From: Cytobacillus oceanisediminis
Lineage (GTDB): Bacteria > Bacillota > Bacilli > Bacillales > Cytobacillaceae
DNA: 64,000 bases
NCBI RefSeq assembly: GCF_004366035.1
Contig: NZ_SOEE01000001.1
Span: forward strand, 186,001 to 250,000
Direction of reading: 5' to 3'
The notes beneath the pieces are model-generated. The model saw nothing but the letters and a program-made list of their open reading frames with translations, was not told the DNA's origin and did no database searches. Position numbers and translations under genes: made by a program. Below are positions 26,771 to 36,173 of this stretch, piece by piece (the first letter of the stretch is position 1; every line of letters begins with the position of its first letter).

Positions 26771-27643
26771 ATGCATTTTGGATTAAAGTTTAAGAATATT
26801 TTTTTCATTTTGCTTGGTGCGGCCATTTTTTCGTGGGGCCTTGTTCATTTTAATATGCAGAATAATTTGGCTGAAGGCGGATTCACCGGGATAACGCTGC
26901 TCTTATATTTCCTGTTCAAGTGGGACCCTTCTTATACAAACTTGCTGCTGAATATACCCCTTTTCTTTATAGGGTGGAAACTTCTTGGCAGGAATGTTTT
27001 TGTTTACACGATCATCGGAACTGTCGGTGTATCCATTTTCTTATGGATTTTTCAGCGGTACCAGATTGAAATGCCTTTAAAAGAGGATTTAACTCTTGCT
27101 TCTCTTTTCGCCGGAGTCTTTATCGGGATTGGCCTTGGGACCATTTTCAGGTATGGGGGCACAACAGGCGGAGTGGATATCATCGCGAGGCTTACCCATA
27201 AGTACGCAGGCGTCAGCATGGGAAAAACGATGTTCATTTTTGACTTTTTTGTTATAGCACTTTCTTTAATTACATATTTGGATTACAGGGAGGCAATGTA
27301 TACTCTTGTTGCTGTTTTTGTCGGTGCCAAAGTGATTGATTTTATGCAAGAGGGCGCCTATGCAGCAAGGGGAGCGATGATCATTTCAGAACAAAACGAA
27401 GCGATCGCCGATAAAATCATGAAAGAAATGGACCGGGGTGTCACTGTGTTAAAAGGCCACGGCTCCTTCACCAAGTTAGAGCGGGAAGTGCTCTATTGTG
27501 TTGTAGGCCGTAATGAAATTGTGCGTTTAAAAAATGTCATCATAGCTGTTGATCCGCATGCATTTGTATCGGTGACAGCTGTCCATGATGTACTGGGGGA
27601 AGGCTTTACTTTAGATGAAAATAAAAAGCCGGTTGAACGCTAA
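26771..27643 (+). CDS. ypjC: YitT-family membrane protein (DUF161/DUF2179), YpjC-like
   Basis: 290 aa with five or six membrane segments in the first 190 residues (two YitT repeats, GGTTGGVDIIARL between them) and a C-terminal soluble DUF2179 domain from about residue 205 (MDRGVTVLKGHGSFTKLE...YCVVGRNE). Function of the family unknown, possibly transport. The start at 26771 follows GGAGGGATAAT; an upstream in-frame ATG is not RBS-linked. It is one of few plus-strand genes in the core. Confidence 0.85.
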   Translation: MHFGLKFKNIFFILLGAAIFSWGLVHFNMQNNLAEGGFTGITLLLYFLFKWDPSYTNLLLNIPLFFIGWKLLGRNVFVYTIIGTVGVSIFLWIFQRYQIEMPLKEDLTLASLFAGVFIGIGLGTIFRYGGTTGGVDIIARLTHKYAGVSMGKTMFIFDFFVIALSLITYLDYREAMYTLVAVFVGAKVIDFMQEGAYAARGAMIISEQNEAIADKIMKEMDRGVTVLKGHGSFTKLEREVLYCVVGRNEIVRLKNVIIAVDPHAFVSVTAVHDVLGEGFTLDENKKPVER

Positions 27644-27654
27644 AGAATAGATCC

Positions 27655-27685
27655 AGGAGGTGTCATAAAAGACATCTCTTTTTTT
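27655..27685 (+). terminator. Terminator of the YitT-family gene
   Basis: GAGGTGTC / GACATCTC stem and T8. Confidence 0.8.
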
Positions 27686-27689
27686 CAGC

Positions 27690-27717
27690 AAAAAAAGCCA
27701 GCTAGCCGGCTTTTTTT
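27690..27717 (-). terminator. Terminator of the YugP-like gene
   Basis: AAAAAAAGCC / GGCTTTTTTT, 10-bp stem with an 8-base loop, 37 bases past the gene end; could act both ways. Confidence 0.7.
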
Positions 27718-27753
27718 AAATAACTATCTGGCTTCACGCGTTAAAGGCTTTTC

Positions 27754-28434
27754 TTACTCCGATCTTGTCATACCTGTGTAAATAAGGATTAAACGCAGCA
27801 ATTCCAGCACAGCAACAGCAGCTGCCGCGACATATGTCAATGCAGCTGCATTTAAAACTTTTTTTGTTTCCCGTTCTTCATCGTTTCTGATAATTCCGAG
27901 GGACACTACCTGATCCATCGCACGATTAGAAGCATTGAACTCCACCGGTAAAGTGATGACCTGGAATACCACTGCAGCTGCCATAAAGATAATTCCCAGC
28001 AGCACCATTCCGCTCAACCCTGCAAAAAAACCGATCATGATCAGAATCCAGGAGAAGTTTGAACCAAGATTCGCAACAGGCACCAGCGCATGGCGAAAAC
28101 GCAGAAAAGCGTAATCCTGATTATCCTGAATTGCATGGCCAACCTCATGGGCCGCAATGGCAGCTGCTGCCACTGAATGGCCTTGATAATTTGCTGCTGA
28201 AAGCCTGACCGTCTTAGAACGCGGATCATAATGATCCGTTAAATGTCCCCTGGTTTCCTCCACGCCAACGTTAAATAATCCATTTTCATCCAGAATTCTT
28301 CTGGCTACTTCAGCACCTCTCATCTGCGTAGATGAAGGAATTTTTGAATATTTGCTGTAAGCTCCCTTTACTTTCATTTGCGCCCAGAGCGGAACAAGAA
28401 TAATTATTGCAAAATAAATGAGATATCCTCCCAT
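27754..28434 (-). CDS. YugP-like membrane zinc metallopeptidase
   Basis: 226 aa. Membrane segment at residues 3-20, then AAHEVGHAIQDNQ, an HExxH zinc motif, then two or three further hydrophobic segments including one Ala-rich near the C-terminus. Matches the neutral zinc metallopeptidase 2 family (YugP). In B. subtilis yugP lies elsewhere, so this is a relocated or second copy. The start at 28434 (MGGYLIYF) has GGGAGG 7 bases upstream. Confidence 0.88.
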   Translation of the reverse strand: MGGYLIYFAIIILVPLWAQMKVKGAYSKYSKIPSSTQMRGAEVARRILDENGLFNVGVEETRGHLTDHYDPRSKTVRLSAANYQGHSVAAAAIAAHEVGHAIQDNQDYAFLRFRHALVPVANLGSNFSWILIMIGFFAGLSGMVLLGIIFMAAAVVFQVITLPVEFNASNRAMDQVVSLGIIRNDEERETKKVLNAAALTYVAAAAVAVLELLRLILIYTGMTRSE

Positions 28435-28606
28435 TTTATTACCTCCCATCAAGCTGATCATGTTGAATTTTAACCGCTGTCTTTCTTATCTCCAGCATAC
28501 GAGTAGTTCTAGCTATCTTGTTCCCGCTTTCCTTTATTGCAAAACGGGAAAGACGCTCAATTATTCTTTTTGTTCAATAAAGGTGTAGAATTTTTTGAAC
28601 TTCGAG

Positions 28607-28730
28607 GACTGCCTAGCTCCAGCACCTACCCCCTCGAGGTCACAAGGATGGGGGTTCTTGCAGACGTTGCCGCAGGACTTGGCGTTCTTAGTCTGCGTTC
28701 CTTCGTAGGCAAGGTGCTTCCGCTTTCTTA
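28607..28730 (-). repeat. Dispersed repeat, copy C
   Basis: Begins on the minus strand with TAAGAAAGCGGAAGCACC immediately after the ypjB stop, contains CGCAGACTAAGAACGCC, a CCCCCAT / GGGGGT hairpin region and ends GTGCTGGAGCTAGGCAGTC. Fills most of the 296-base gap between ypjB and the YugP-like gene. Confidence 0.85.
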
Positions 28731-29507
28731 TCACGATCTGTTTTTTTGTCTTGCCCTGTCGCCCTTATATTTTCTCCAGCCTACGTAAGATAATGTAATG
28801 ATGATAATACTCCCTGTTGAAATGATTACCCACCATAGGGACGGGTCCGTTTCATCTTCTGTCATTTCATCAAAGATTGTCTGCAGATCATTTTCCAATG
28901 CAGCAAGTTCCTGCTGGCTTGCCTGCTGAGAAAGCACCTGCGGCCGATAATGATCGATAAAATTAATGCGTGCGTTCAGTTTTTGTACCTTTTCGGCATC
29001 AACATCAATTTTTAAACTGGGATAAATAATCTCATATAAAGACAAAAAGGAATTCAAATGTGAATGAAAGTTCTCGTTATTGCCTCTGTATGCGGCTTCC
29101 TTAACTTCTCCAAATACCGTCATAATCGGCTTCTCCATTTCAGTCCATAAAGGCTGATATTTTGAAGAGATTGCATCCATAACCAGGCGGAATTTAGTTG
29201 CATGATTCAGCCGTTCTTCATGGCTCATTGATGTATTGACAGCAGCTTGTACAGCATCATCATGAGAGACTGTAATTATCCGGAGTTCGTCCATTGTAAA
29301 TGGCCTTTCCTTGCCATTCACAGCAACAAACTGCTCGGAAAAATACTCCAAAAGCTTCTTGGCATCCTCATACCTATGGAGCTTAACCATCTGTAAGGCT
29401 TCATTAGATAATTGATCTAATTTATCTATTTGTGTTGTCTTATCTGCAGACACCATTCCAGGCAATAACATAATAATGAATAAGAATGCGATTACTTTTC
29501 GCCTCAT
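28731..29507 (-). CDS. ypjB: Sporulation protein YpjB
   Basis: 258 aa. Signal peptide (residues 1-21, cleavage likely after VSA), a helical extracytoplasmic domain and one C-terminal membrane helix (WWVIISTGSIIIITLSYVGW) with a basic tail. Family associated with sporulation in Bacillus; mechanism unknown. Follows ypjA on the same strand. Confidence 0.85.
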   Translation of the reverse strand: MRRKVIAFLFIIMLLPGMVSADKTTQIDKLDQLSNEALQMVKLHRYEDAKKLLEYFSEQFVAVNGKERPFTMDELRIITVSHDDAVQAAVNTSMSHEERLNHATKFRLVMDAISSKYQPLWTEMEKPIMTVFGEVKEAAYRGNNENFHSHLNSFLSLYEIIYPSLKIDVDAEKVQKLNARINFIDHYRPQVLSQQASQQELAALENDLQTIFDEMTEDETDPSLWWVIISTGSIIIITLSYVGWRKYKGDRARQKNRS

Positions 29508-29644
29508 TAACCTTGTCCCCCCTCAAATTACTATTAGATAAATATGAAAAGAGGGACAAGGTTAGACCAGAAAATAATTCAGCCAGCCAGGTTATTTCTT
29601 TCAAATCAAAACACTTAACGGTTTGAATTAAGATATTCGGAGCA

Positions 29645-30241
29645 CTAACTCACTATATCCAAACTGAACCGATTCTTTCTTAAGACGAAGTAATAAGCGG
29701 TTCCTAATGAAAAAATACTGAGCCAAAATGTAAAATAGCCAATTTGCGGTGTGTAAAGATCTAAAATAGGATAGCGCGGCAGCATGAAAAAGACATAATC
29801 AATTACATCATTATGAAGAGTCCAAATCCCTGTTAAAACCAGATGCCATAGTTTAAAACGGTAGAATGGCGCATACAGAGCACCCTGGACTGCCATGGCA
29901 CCATGCGAGAAGATCAGCATGAGAGCTACAGGATCCAATTCACCTGTCACCTGAAAAACAAGCAAATTCATAACCACAGCCCAAATTCCGTATTTAATAA
30001 GGGTTACAATAGCTAATGCTTCAAACAGCGGCCAATTTTTGCCCAATAGGAAGGCGATTAGCACAAACATAAAAAACAGGCTCGCTGTAGGACTGTCCGG
30101 TACGAAAGGCAAAAAAATCAGCGGTGTATCGACAAGCTGCCACTTATACCATATATACCCATAAATTGTACCTGCCGTGTTAATAATCAGAAGCAGTATC
30201 AGCATAGCTTTGCTGCCTAGTAAAGGATAGATCCATTTCAT
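29645..30241 (-). CDS. ypjA: YpjA, DUF1405 membrane protein
   Basis: 198-aa multi-pass membrane protein, about six hydrophobic segments; family motif YGYIWYKWQL near residue 30 and LTGIWTLHNDVIDY near 135. Function unknown. Conserved directly downstream of qcrABC, which hints at a link to membrane energetics, though a terminator separates them here. Confidence 0.85.
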   Translation of the reverse strand: MKWIYPLLGSKAMLILLLIINTAGTIYGYIWYKWQLVDTPLIFLPFVPDSPTASLFFMFVLIAFLLGKNWPLFEALAIVTLIKYGIWAVVMNLLVFQVTGELDPVALMLIFSHGAMAVQGALYAPFYRFKLWHLVLTGIWTLHNDVIDYVFFMLPRYPILDLYTPQIGYFTFWLSIFSLGTAYYFVLRKNRFSLDIVS

Positions 30242-30329
30242 ATTTTGTTCTCCTTCTCTATGTACAGGATTATTTCATTATTTTACCACACCACATGCCT
30301 GTAAAAAAAACGAATAATTTATGTACATA

Positions 30330-30358
30330 AAAAAGAAGCTGGCAATGCCAGCTTCTTT
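30330..30358 (-). terminator. Terminator of qcrABC
   Basis: AAAGAAGCTGGC / GCCAGCTTCTTT, 12-bp stem, 3-base loop, T-run; 5 bases after the qcrC stop. Confidence 0.9.
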
Positions 30359-30363
30359 ACAAA

Positions 30364-31131
30364 TTATTTGCTTTCAAGGCCAGAAATAAACTCAGCAAGC
30401 TTTTGAAGTTCTTCATCAGTGCCTTTGAACATTCCTGCAGGCATAGCGCCTCTACCATTTTTAGCAATTTCAGCAACTTCTTCAGGTGTTAACCCAGTGT
30501 CAACAAGCGCAGGAGAACCTGCACCACCCTGAAGGTCGCCTCCGTGGCAGGAAATACAGCCATTCGCTTCAAAAATCTTGTAGCCTTCGTCCTCTTTATC
30601 AAACTCTACTTCAGCAACAATCTTACCTTGCTGTGCCGCAGCTTCCCAGTCATGGTGTGCAACAGATTCCCAAGTTAGGAAAGTAATGCCGGCTAAAGCC
30701 AATAACATGAAGCCAGTCGCTAAAGGACGCTTAGACGGACGGCGTTCAGGTCCGCGGTCAATGAATGGTGCAAGCAGCAAAGCTCCGAATGCAAGACCCG
30801 GAATAATGAAAGCACCGATAGCATTATAAGGTCCAGAAGCATAGCTGTATTTCAGAAGCTGGTACAAGAACAGGAAGTACCAGTCTGGCAGCGGGATATA
30901 AGCTGTATCACTAGGATCAGCAATTTTTTCTAATGGCGGCTCATGCGCAATTGTCAAGCATAGGAAACCGATAAGGAATACAGCCCCTACCATCCATTCC
31001 TTTAACAGGAAGTTTGGCCAGAATGCTTCTGTTTTTCCTGGATATTCCGAATAATCTTTCGGGATATTCGGTTTACGTTCTGCAGGAACACGAGAGTCAC
31101 CTACGAATTTCATACCTTTACCACGATGCAT
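30364..31131 (-). CDS. qcrC: Menaquinol:cytochrome c reductase, cytochrome b/c subunit
   Basis: 255-aa fusion of a subunit IV-type membrane part (three helices) with a C-terminal cytochrome c domain: NGCISCHGG is the haem c motif and MPAGMF supplies the axial Met. Part of the Bacillus b6c1 complex. Begins MHRGKGMKFVGDSR, as in B. subtilis QcrC. Confidence 0.97.
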   Translation of the reverse strand: MHRGKGMKFVGDSRVPAERKPNIPKDYSEYPGKTEAFWPNFLLKEWMVGAVFLIGFLCLTIAHEPPLEKIADPSDTAYIPLPDWYFLFLYQLLKYSYASGPYNAIGAFIIPGLAFGALLLAPFIDRGPERRPSKRPLATGFMLLALAGITFLTWESVAHHDWEAAAQQGKIVAEVEFDKEDEGYKIFEANGCISCHGGDLQGGAGSPALVDTGLTPEEVAEIAKNGRGAMPAGMFKGTDEELQKLAEFISGLESK

Positions 31132-31174
31132 TGGGCGATTTCCCCTCCTTTTGCAATGATCAAAAAATTATTTC

Positions 31175-31849
31175 TTACAACGGTCCTGAAATACCCTGTT
31201 TACGAATCATAATAAAGTGAGCAGCCATTAATCCGAATAGTGCAGCCGGCAAGAAGAAAACATGGATTGCAAAGAATCGGGCAATGGTTTGGGCACCAAC
31301 AATATCAGAAGAACCGGCAATCAGTATTTTCAAATAATCGCCAATTAACGGTGTAGATTCAATAATCTGCATTGTAACTTTAGTTGCAAATAGGGCTTTC
31401 ATATCCCATGGCAATAAGTAACCTGTTAGTCCAAGTGCTAGCATGATGAAGAAAATAAGCACTCCGACAATCCAGTTAAGTTCACGTGGCTTCTTATAAG
31501 CTCCCTGGAAGAAAACACGTAACGTATGTAGGAACATCATTACGATTACCAAACTTGCTCCCCAGTGGTGCATTCCGCGGACAATCTGTCCGAATGCTAC
31601 GTGGTTTTGAAGATAATACACAGATTCCCATGCATTTTTAATATCCGGAACGTAGTACATTGTCAGGAACATACCGGATAAAATTTGAATTACTGTAACG
31701 AAGAACGTCAAACCGCCAAAACAGTAAACAAACGCAGAAAAATGATGCGCAGGGTTTACATGCTCAGGCACTTCATGGTCAGCAATATCCCGCCAGATTG
31801 GCGTAATATCTAAACGCTCATCTACCCAATCATAAATTTTGTTTAACAA
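31175..31849 (-). CDS. qcrB: Menaquinol:cytochrome c reductase, cytochrome b subunit
   Basis: 224-aa cytochrome b6-type subunit with four membrane helices. Haem b ligand histidines in MHHWGASLVIV and IHVFFLPAALF helices; Cys43 in VYCFGG is in the position of the covalent high-spin haem seen in b6f and Bacillus bc complexes. Starts 3 bases after the qcrA stop. Confidence 0.97.
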   Translation of the reverse strand: MLNKIYDWVDERLDITPIWRDIADHEVPEHVNPAHHFSAFVYCFGGLTFFVTVIQILSGMFLTMYYVPDIKNAWESVYYLQNHVAFGQIVRGMHHWGASLVIVMMFLHTLRVFFQGAYKKPRELNWIVGVLIFFIMLALGLTGYLLPWDMKALFATKVTMQIIESTPLIGDYLKILIAGSSDIVGAQTIARFFAIHVFFLPAALFGLMAAHFIMIRKQGISGPL

Positions 31850-31852
31850 TTA

Positions 31853-32359
31853 TTACGCCTCCTTTCGCGGTTCAGCTTTACCTAAATACAAAAAGCCGTC
31901 TTTTTCAGTGTAAGGATACACATCCAATGGTGCAGCAGGCGGTGTACCTGGAACGTTTGTCCCATCCTTTGTATAAAGGCCGCCATGACAAGGACAATAG
32001 AAATGATCAGGGTTTGATTTGTCAGTATTCCAGTCAACTACGCACCCTAAATGCTTACATACTGGAGACAACGCTACAATTTCACCTTTTTCATCCTTAT
32101 AAACCCAAGCAGTGCCGGTAACTTCGGATGTGTACCAAGCATCCTGCTGTTCAAATGTGTAATCAACCCTTGTTGGCGTTTCAGTAACTTCAGCCACTTT
32201 TTGCTTTGTTGGGATAAAATCACTCTCACCAGCTGCCTGCAATACAGGATCGACCGCAAAACGAACCATCGGCATCAGCATGCCAGCTGCCATGAAACCG
32301 CCTACACCAGTAAGTGTATAGTTTAGGAATTGACGTCTAGAAACTCGATTTTTGCTCAT
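31853..32359 (-). CDS. qcrA: Menaquinol:cytochrome c reductase, Rieske iron-sulfur subunit
   Basis: 168 aa. N-terminal SRRQFLNYT Tat-like signal anchor and one membrane helix, then the Rieske domain with CKHLGC and CPCHGG cluster motifs. Electron entry of the b6c1 complex, outer side of the membrane. First gene of qcrABC, behind its own promoter. Confidence 0.97.
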   Translation of the reverse strand: MSKNRVSRRQFLNYTLTGVGGFMAAGMLMPMVRFAVDPVLQAAGESDFIPTKQKVAEVTETPTRVDYTFEQQDAWYTSEVTGTAWVYKDEKGEIVALSPVCKHLGCVVDWNTDKSNPDHFYCPCHGGLYTKDGTNVPGTPPAAPLDVYPYTEKDGFLYLGKAEPRKEA

Positions 32360-32432
32360 ACTTTTCCCCCCTCTATTATGAAGTTAAGTCCAACGGACAA
32401 AATTCAACACAATATAAAACTAGGACATAACA

Positions 32433-32461
32433 ATGATATATCAATCTTTATGTAAGGTCAA
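32433..32461 (-). promoter_or_regulatory. Promoter of qcrABC
   Basis: Minus strand TTGACC, 17-bp spacer, TATCAT; about 73 bases before the qcrA ATG. Confidence 0.7.
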
Positions 32462-32508
32462 TATAATCCTTTGGCGAAACATGTAAATAGAGCGACTCAA
32501 CATTCACA

Positions 32509-32982
32509 CTATTCACCATTTTGCCACTTTTGCACGAATAAATTCAACAGCTGCTTCACCTGGTCATCCAGAATGGAATTTCGATAGTTTTCATCCATAT
32601 GCTCAAGAGGCAGGGATGGCAGCCAAATCAAACCTCCTTCCAAGCGGTCTTCAAGGGATTTCCACATGCTATCTGAAGTTAGAAGGAATATGTGCTTAAA
32701 TCCCTGTGCCTTCAATTCTGTTTCCCATTTGCCCAAGCCGCTGAGCAGACTGTCTTCCCCTGCTGATCTCAGATAGGCAAAGCCAGGAAGCATGATCAGA
32801 CGGCCTCTGAATTGCCGTTCAAGCTGGACACTTAGAAGCGATATAAATTCAGTCATTGCTACAGACTGTTTGATGTCATCGCCAAATGATACTGGAAGGA
32901 GCGGCAGAACTGCAGTGTCTACATATTGCTTTTCTTTAAGGAACATTTCGATATCCTGTGATACCCATTTCATATCATTCAC
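32509..32982 (-). CDS. ypiF: YpiF, DUF2487 family
   Basis: 157 aa, soluble, alpha/beta. Starts MKWVSQDIEMFLKEKQYVDT with a conserved VLPLLPVSFGDDIKQS following. Function unknown; conserved between ypiB and qcrA. Confidence 0.85.
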   Translation of the reverse strand: MNDMKWVSQDIEMFLKEKQYVDTAVLPLLPVSFGDDIKQSVAMTEFISLLSVQLERQFRGRLIMLPGFAYLRSAGEDSLLSGLGKWETELKAQGFKHIFLLTSDSMWKSLEDRLEGGLIWLPSLPLEHMDENYRNSILDDQVKQLLNLFVQKWQNGE

Positions 32983-33064
32983 TCCATTACATATATTTGC
33001 CTCCTTAATATATCATTAATGATTAGAGTGCTTCAAATCAGATTAAGCTATAAGGGCGCAGACA

Positions 33065-33097
33065 AAATAAGAGCCCTGCTTTTATAAAAGCAAGGCT
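33065..33097 (-). terminator. Terminator of ypiA-ypiB
   Basis: AGCCCTGCTTTT / AAAAGCAAGGCT hairpin overlapping the ypiB stop, with a TTATTTT tail on the minus strand. Confidence 0.7.
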
Positions 33098-33642
33098 TAG
33101 GTTGTTTCTAATTTATTCAGCTGCTGAGTCAATATGTTGAAAGCTTTTTTATCCTGCTTATCCAGTGCCTCATCAATCAGCTCAAGCAGTTTTTCTCTTC
33201 TGAACTTCTCCAGGCTTTCTGTCAGGAACCTTTCCGCGATCAGCCGGTCCTTCTCATTAATCTGAAGTGTTTTAGGCATAAACGGATTTTCCTCCATGAC
33301 AGCTGCATACTGATGGGCCTTGTTGGAAGCATGGAAATTAAGCTGAATGTAAATCTCTTCATCCCTGTTTAATCGGATATCATGGAAGGACTTCTCCGCA
33401 TCTGTGGTCATTACATTCTCTTTATAAAAACGGAAAGGAACTTCATCCACACAGTGGGCGGACATGATCAGGCCTCTTGGACAATACTGAGCCTGCTCCA
33501 CAAAATGCACTTTCTCCATAAGCTGGTCATGGCTCATTAAATAATTGAGAATCCATACGCATTCTCTTCTTTTGAGCTGATAATGGTTTAAAAACCAGCG
33601 GATAAAATCTTTCTTCTCGTTGACAGATACAGGGGTCGCCAT
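33097..33642 (-). CDS. ypiB: YpiB, UPF0302 family
   Basis: 181 aa. N-terminal UPF0302 domain ([20 protein letters not shown], then [17 protein letters not shown]) and a C-terminal IDEAL-like segment ([21 protein letters not shown]). Cytoplasmic, function unknown; tied by position to ypiA. Confidence 0.88.
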   Translation of the reverse strand: MATPVSVNEKKDFIRWFLNHYQLKRRECVWILNYLMSHDQLMEKVHFVEQAQYCPRGLIMSAHCVDEVPFRFYKENVMTTDAEKSFHDIRLNRDEEIYIQLNFHASNKAHQYAAVMEENPFMPKTLQINEKDRLIAERFLTESLEKFRREKLLELIDEALDKQDKKAFNILTQQLNKLETT

Positions 33643-33732
33643 TTTTGATTCCCTCCTCTGCTTACAAACAAATTTGGCCTAACTGAAATTACAATAAGGG
33701 CACCATATGCTTATTAAAAACGGCTTCCTTAT

Positions 33733-34995
33733 TTAAGCAAGAAAATCATCAGTGAGTCTTTCCAGAACATCGAGGTACTCTTCATTGCCTGGCTCCAGTT
33801 TGATTAATGTATTAAAAATTTCGGCAGCCTCTTCCCTTTTTCCTTCCTCTGCTAAAAAATATCCGTAATCTGAAAGAAAATCAGGCTGCTGTTTAAAGAA
33901 AGTATATGCAAGCTGGTATTTGTTTAATGCCTCTGAATATTCTTCAGTATGCTGAAATGCGACAGCTGAATCCCATATAAGCTGCGGCTCTTCAAGCTCG
34001 TTCAAAATATCAGTGATCTCGAGTACATCTTCATATCTTTCCTGCTGGAGAAGCAGTCTATTTATATAAATGGCAGCCTGTACATATTCGGGATCAAGTG
34101 CAAGAGCCTGTCTAAACATATCTTCAGCCTCTTTCTCATTGCCATTTTTCAGGGCAAGCTTACCGCCATAGAAGAACAGTTCTTTGTTAAATTCGTCCTG
34201 TTTTATGCCTTCCTTTACCGCTTCAAGTCCTTTTCCTGCCTCTTCCTCCCTCTCGTATGCCTGGGCAAGATATAAATACAATGAATGATACTCGGGGTCC
34301 AATTCCTTCAGTTCTGTCAACTTATCAATTGCTGTACGGTTAAAGCCCGCTTGCAGCGCTGTAAAAGCATAGCTGAAAAGGGTATTAATCTCCAGTTTAT
34401 CATCAAGGGCTTTTTCATAATATGGAAGGGCTTCTTCAAATGCTCCTCCTGCGCTGAGAACATCCGCCATTCTCTGATTTACATTTATCCCCGCAATGAC
34501 TTCCTCTTTCCCGAGAACATTTTCATAAATCCGTTTTGCTTCCAGGAATCTTCCCTGCTCTGCGTAAAGTTCTCCCAAAGCAAAATCTACAATTACTTCA
34601 TCAGGCAATATTTCTTTTGCTTTCAGCAGCTTTTGTTCGCTGACCTCAAATAGACCATCCATTTGATAAAGGTCTGCTAATAGGAGAAGTGACTGCGGAA
34701 AGCTTGGATCATGCTCATTTATTCTTTCAAGGACGAGGATGGCTTCCTCTTCATTTCCCAGATCAATATGTGTTTCAGCTAACAGAACGAGCAGTTCCCC
34801 TTCTTCCGGATATGCTTCCAGAAGACGTTCATATAATGCTTTTGATTCCTCAAGGAACCCATACTGGAACAGTTCTTCTGCCAGCAGGAATCTTTCTTCA
34901 TGTGAACCATCCAGCAGTATTAGCTGATAGCTCTCTAATGCTTCTTCGTGATGACCGTTTTCTAAAAGAGTAATGATTTTATTTACTTTATCCAT
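33733..34995 (-). CDS. ypiA: TPR-repeat protein YpiA
   Basis: 420 aa composed of about ten to twelve tetratricopeptide repeats (for example AEELFQYGFLEESKALYERL and ALALDPEYVQAAIYINRLL), acidic, cytoplasmic. A protein-interaction scaffold by family; partner unknown. The conserved start of the ypiA-ypiB pair next to the aromatic genes. Confidence 0.9.
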   Translation of the reverse strand: MDKVNKIITLLENGHHEEALESYQLILLDGSHEERFLLAEELFQYGFLEESKALYERLLEAYPEEGELLVLLAETHIDLGNEEEAILVLERINEHDPSFPQSLLLLADLYQMDGLFEVSEQKLLKAKEILPDEVIVDFALGELYAEQGRFLEAKRIYENVLGKEEVIAGINVNQRMADVLSAGGAFEEALPYYEKALDDKLEINTLFSYAFTALQAGFNRTAIDKLTELKELDPEYHSLYLYLAQAYEREEEAGKGLEAVKEGIKQDEFNKELFFYGGKLALKNGNEKEAEDMFRQALALDPEYVQAAIYINRLLLQQERYEDVLEITDILNELEEPQLIWDSAVAFQHTEEYSEALNKYQLAYTFFKQQPDFLSDYGYFLAEEGKREEAAEIFNTLIKLEPGNEEYLDVLERLTDDFLA

Positions 34996-35014
34996 ACTAA
35001 ATTCCTTTCGAATG

Positions 35015-35920
35015 CTAATCAGCTATTTTAAAGTAAGCTGGTGTACTGATTTTAACATGTTCGCCGGACCCTGAACGAAAAACCACTTCTTGCCCGGCAC
35101 GTATCACTTTCCCTCTCAGTACAGAGACAGCAAGTTTATCTCTATGATAATGAAACAGCTGTGATTCTTCAACGGTAAGACCTTCACCAGGTTTTTCATA
35201 TAAATTATAGCTGATTTCACCACCCTGATGGATATTTCCTTTTAATGGGTAAATTCCTGCTTTGGATAGGACTGACCGGGATAGCGGTTCGTGTTCGATC
35301 AGCTCATTTGGCATGGAAGGGATTTTCTGCTCCTGCATCAATTTTTTCCACAATGTATTAATTCTGCTTTTCTCCTTTTCATTCCTGCTTGCAAAGATAG
35401 GGGCAAGCGGGCAATTATAAGGAAACATGGCTTCCCGCAGCCATCCCCAAGGTACAGCTTCAAGCTCCATTGCATCCTGAATTTCAACAAAGACAACAGG
35501 AACCCTTTCCCTCTTGCATCTTCTTATAAAAGAAGGTGTGAGGAGGCGGACAGGAATCTTAACACCAATAATATAATCGATTGGGCTGCTTAACAAACTT
35601 GCCTTAAAGCATTTCAGGTCACTCTTCATGGAATATTCATGTTTTACAGGTGCGGCTGTCAGGAAGGCTGTACAGCCTTTTAATAGGAACTCCCTTATAT
35701 AATACTTTTTAAGTTCAAAAAAAGGCTTTCCCAGCGGTATAGATGTATCCAGAACCACAAATCCTGCAGCCATAATAAATGCATCAGCATCCATTCTGGC
35801 ATATTGAAACCTTTTCATTTCTGCCTGCATCAGTGAAATCTCATTATTCTTGATCAGCAGTGATGTTTTTTTCAGCTTGTCTTCCTTTAAAATATTTGCA
35901 TTCTCAATAATATAAGTCAT
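35015..35920 (-). CDS. Amidohydrolase-like protein without metal ligands
   Basis: 301 aa, unrecognised at family level. The first 60 residues look like an amidohydrolase beta-sandwich start (YIIENANILKEDKLKKTSLL), but where active enzymes read PGFIDxHxH this has AAGFVVLDTSIPLG, so the HxH pair is missing. The C-terminal 50 residues return to a beta-rich part (LSVLRGKVIRAGQEVVF-like). The start at 35920 (MTYIIENAN) has AGAGGGTGG 6 bases upstream. 19 bases before ypiA in reverse order, with a terminator beyond its 5' side. Confidence 0.6.
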   Translation of the reverse strand: MTYIIENANILKEDKLKKTSLLIKNNEISLMQAEMKRFQYARMDADAFIMAAGFVVLDTSIPLGKPFFELKKYYIREFLLKGCTAFLTAAPVKHEYSMKSDLKCFKASLLSSPIDYIIGVKIPVRLLTPSFIRRCKRERVPVVFVEIQDAMELEAVPWGWLREAMFPYNCPLAPIFASRNEKEKSRINTLWKKLMQEQKIPSMPNELIEHEPLSRSVLSKAGIYPLKGNIHQGGEISYNLYEKPGEGLTVEESQLFHYHRDKLAVSVLRGKVIRAGQEVVFRSGSGEHVKISTPAYFKIAD

Positions 35921-35988
35921 AAAACCACCCTCTAAAACGGTCTTATGACAAGCTATGAATTTTTCACACAAATATGACTGATTGAATA

Positions 35989-36021
35989 GAAAAAGAGCTG
36001 CAGGAAAGCAGCTCTTTTTTT
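35989..36021. terminator. Terminator downstream of aroA
   Basis: AAAAAGAGCTGC / GCAGCTCTTTTT, 12-bp stem with T-run on both strands; it lies beyond repeat copy D from aroA. Confidence 0.8.
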
Positions 36022-36038
36022 AAATGTACAACTTTTAA

Positions 36039-36173
36039 AGTTAGATAACTGCCTGACGCATGAAGCCTACCTCCCCGAGGTGAGGCCCCCAGGATGGGGG
36101 TCATGCAGACGCTGCCACAGGACGCGGCGTTCTTAGTCTGCGTTCCTTCGCAGGCAAGGCGCTTGTGCTTTTC
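36039..36173 (-). repeat. Dispersed repeat, copy D
   Basis: Minus strand begins GAAAAGCACAAGCGCC directly after the aroA stop and contains CGCAGACTAAGAACGCCGCG, a long C-run/G-run hairpin and ends TCAGGCAGTTATCTAACTT, nearly the same last 15 bases as copy A. Confidence 0.85.
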
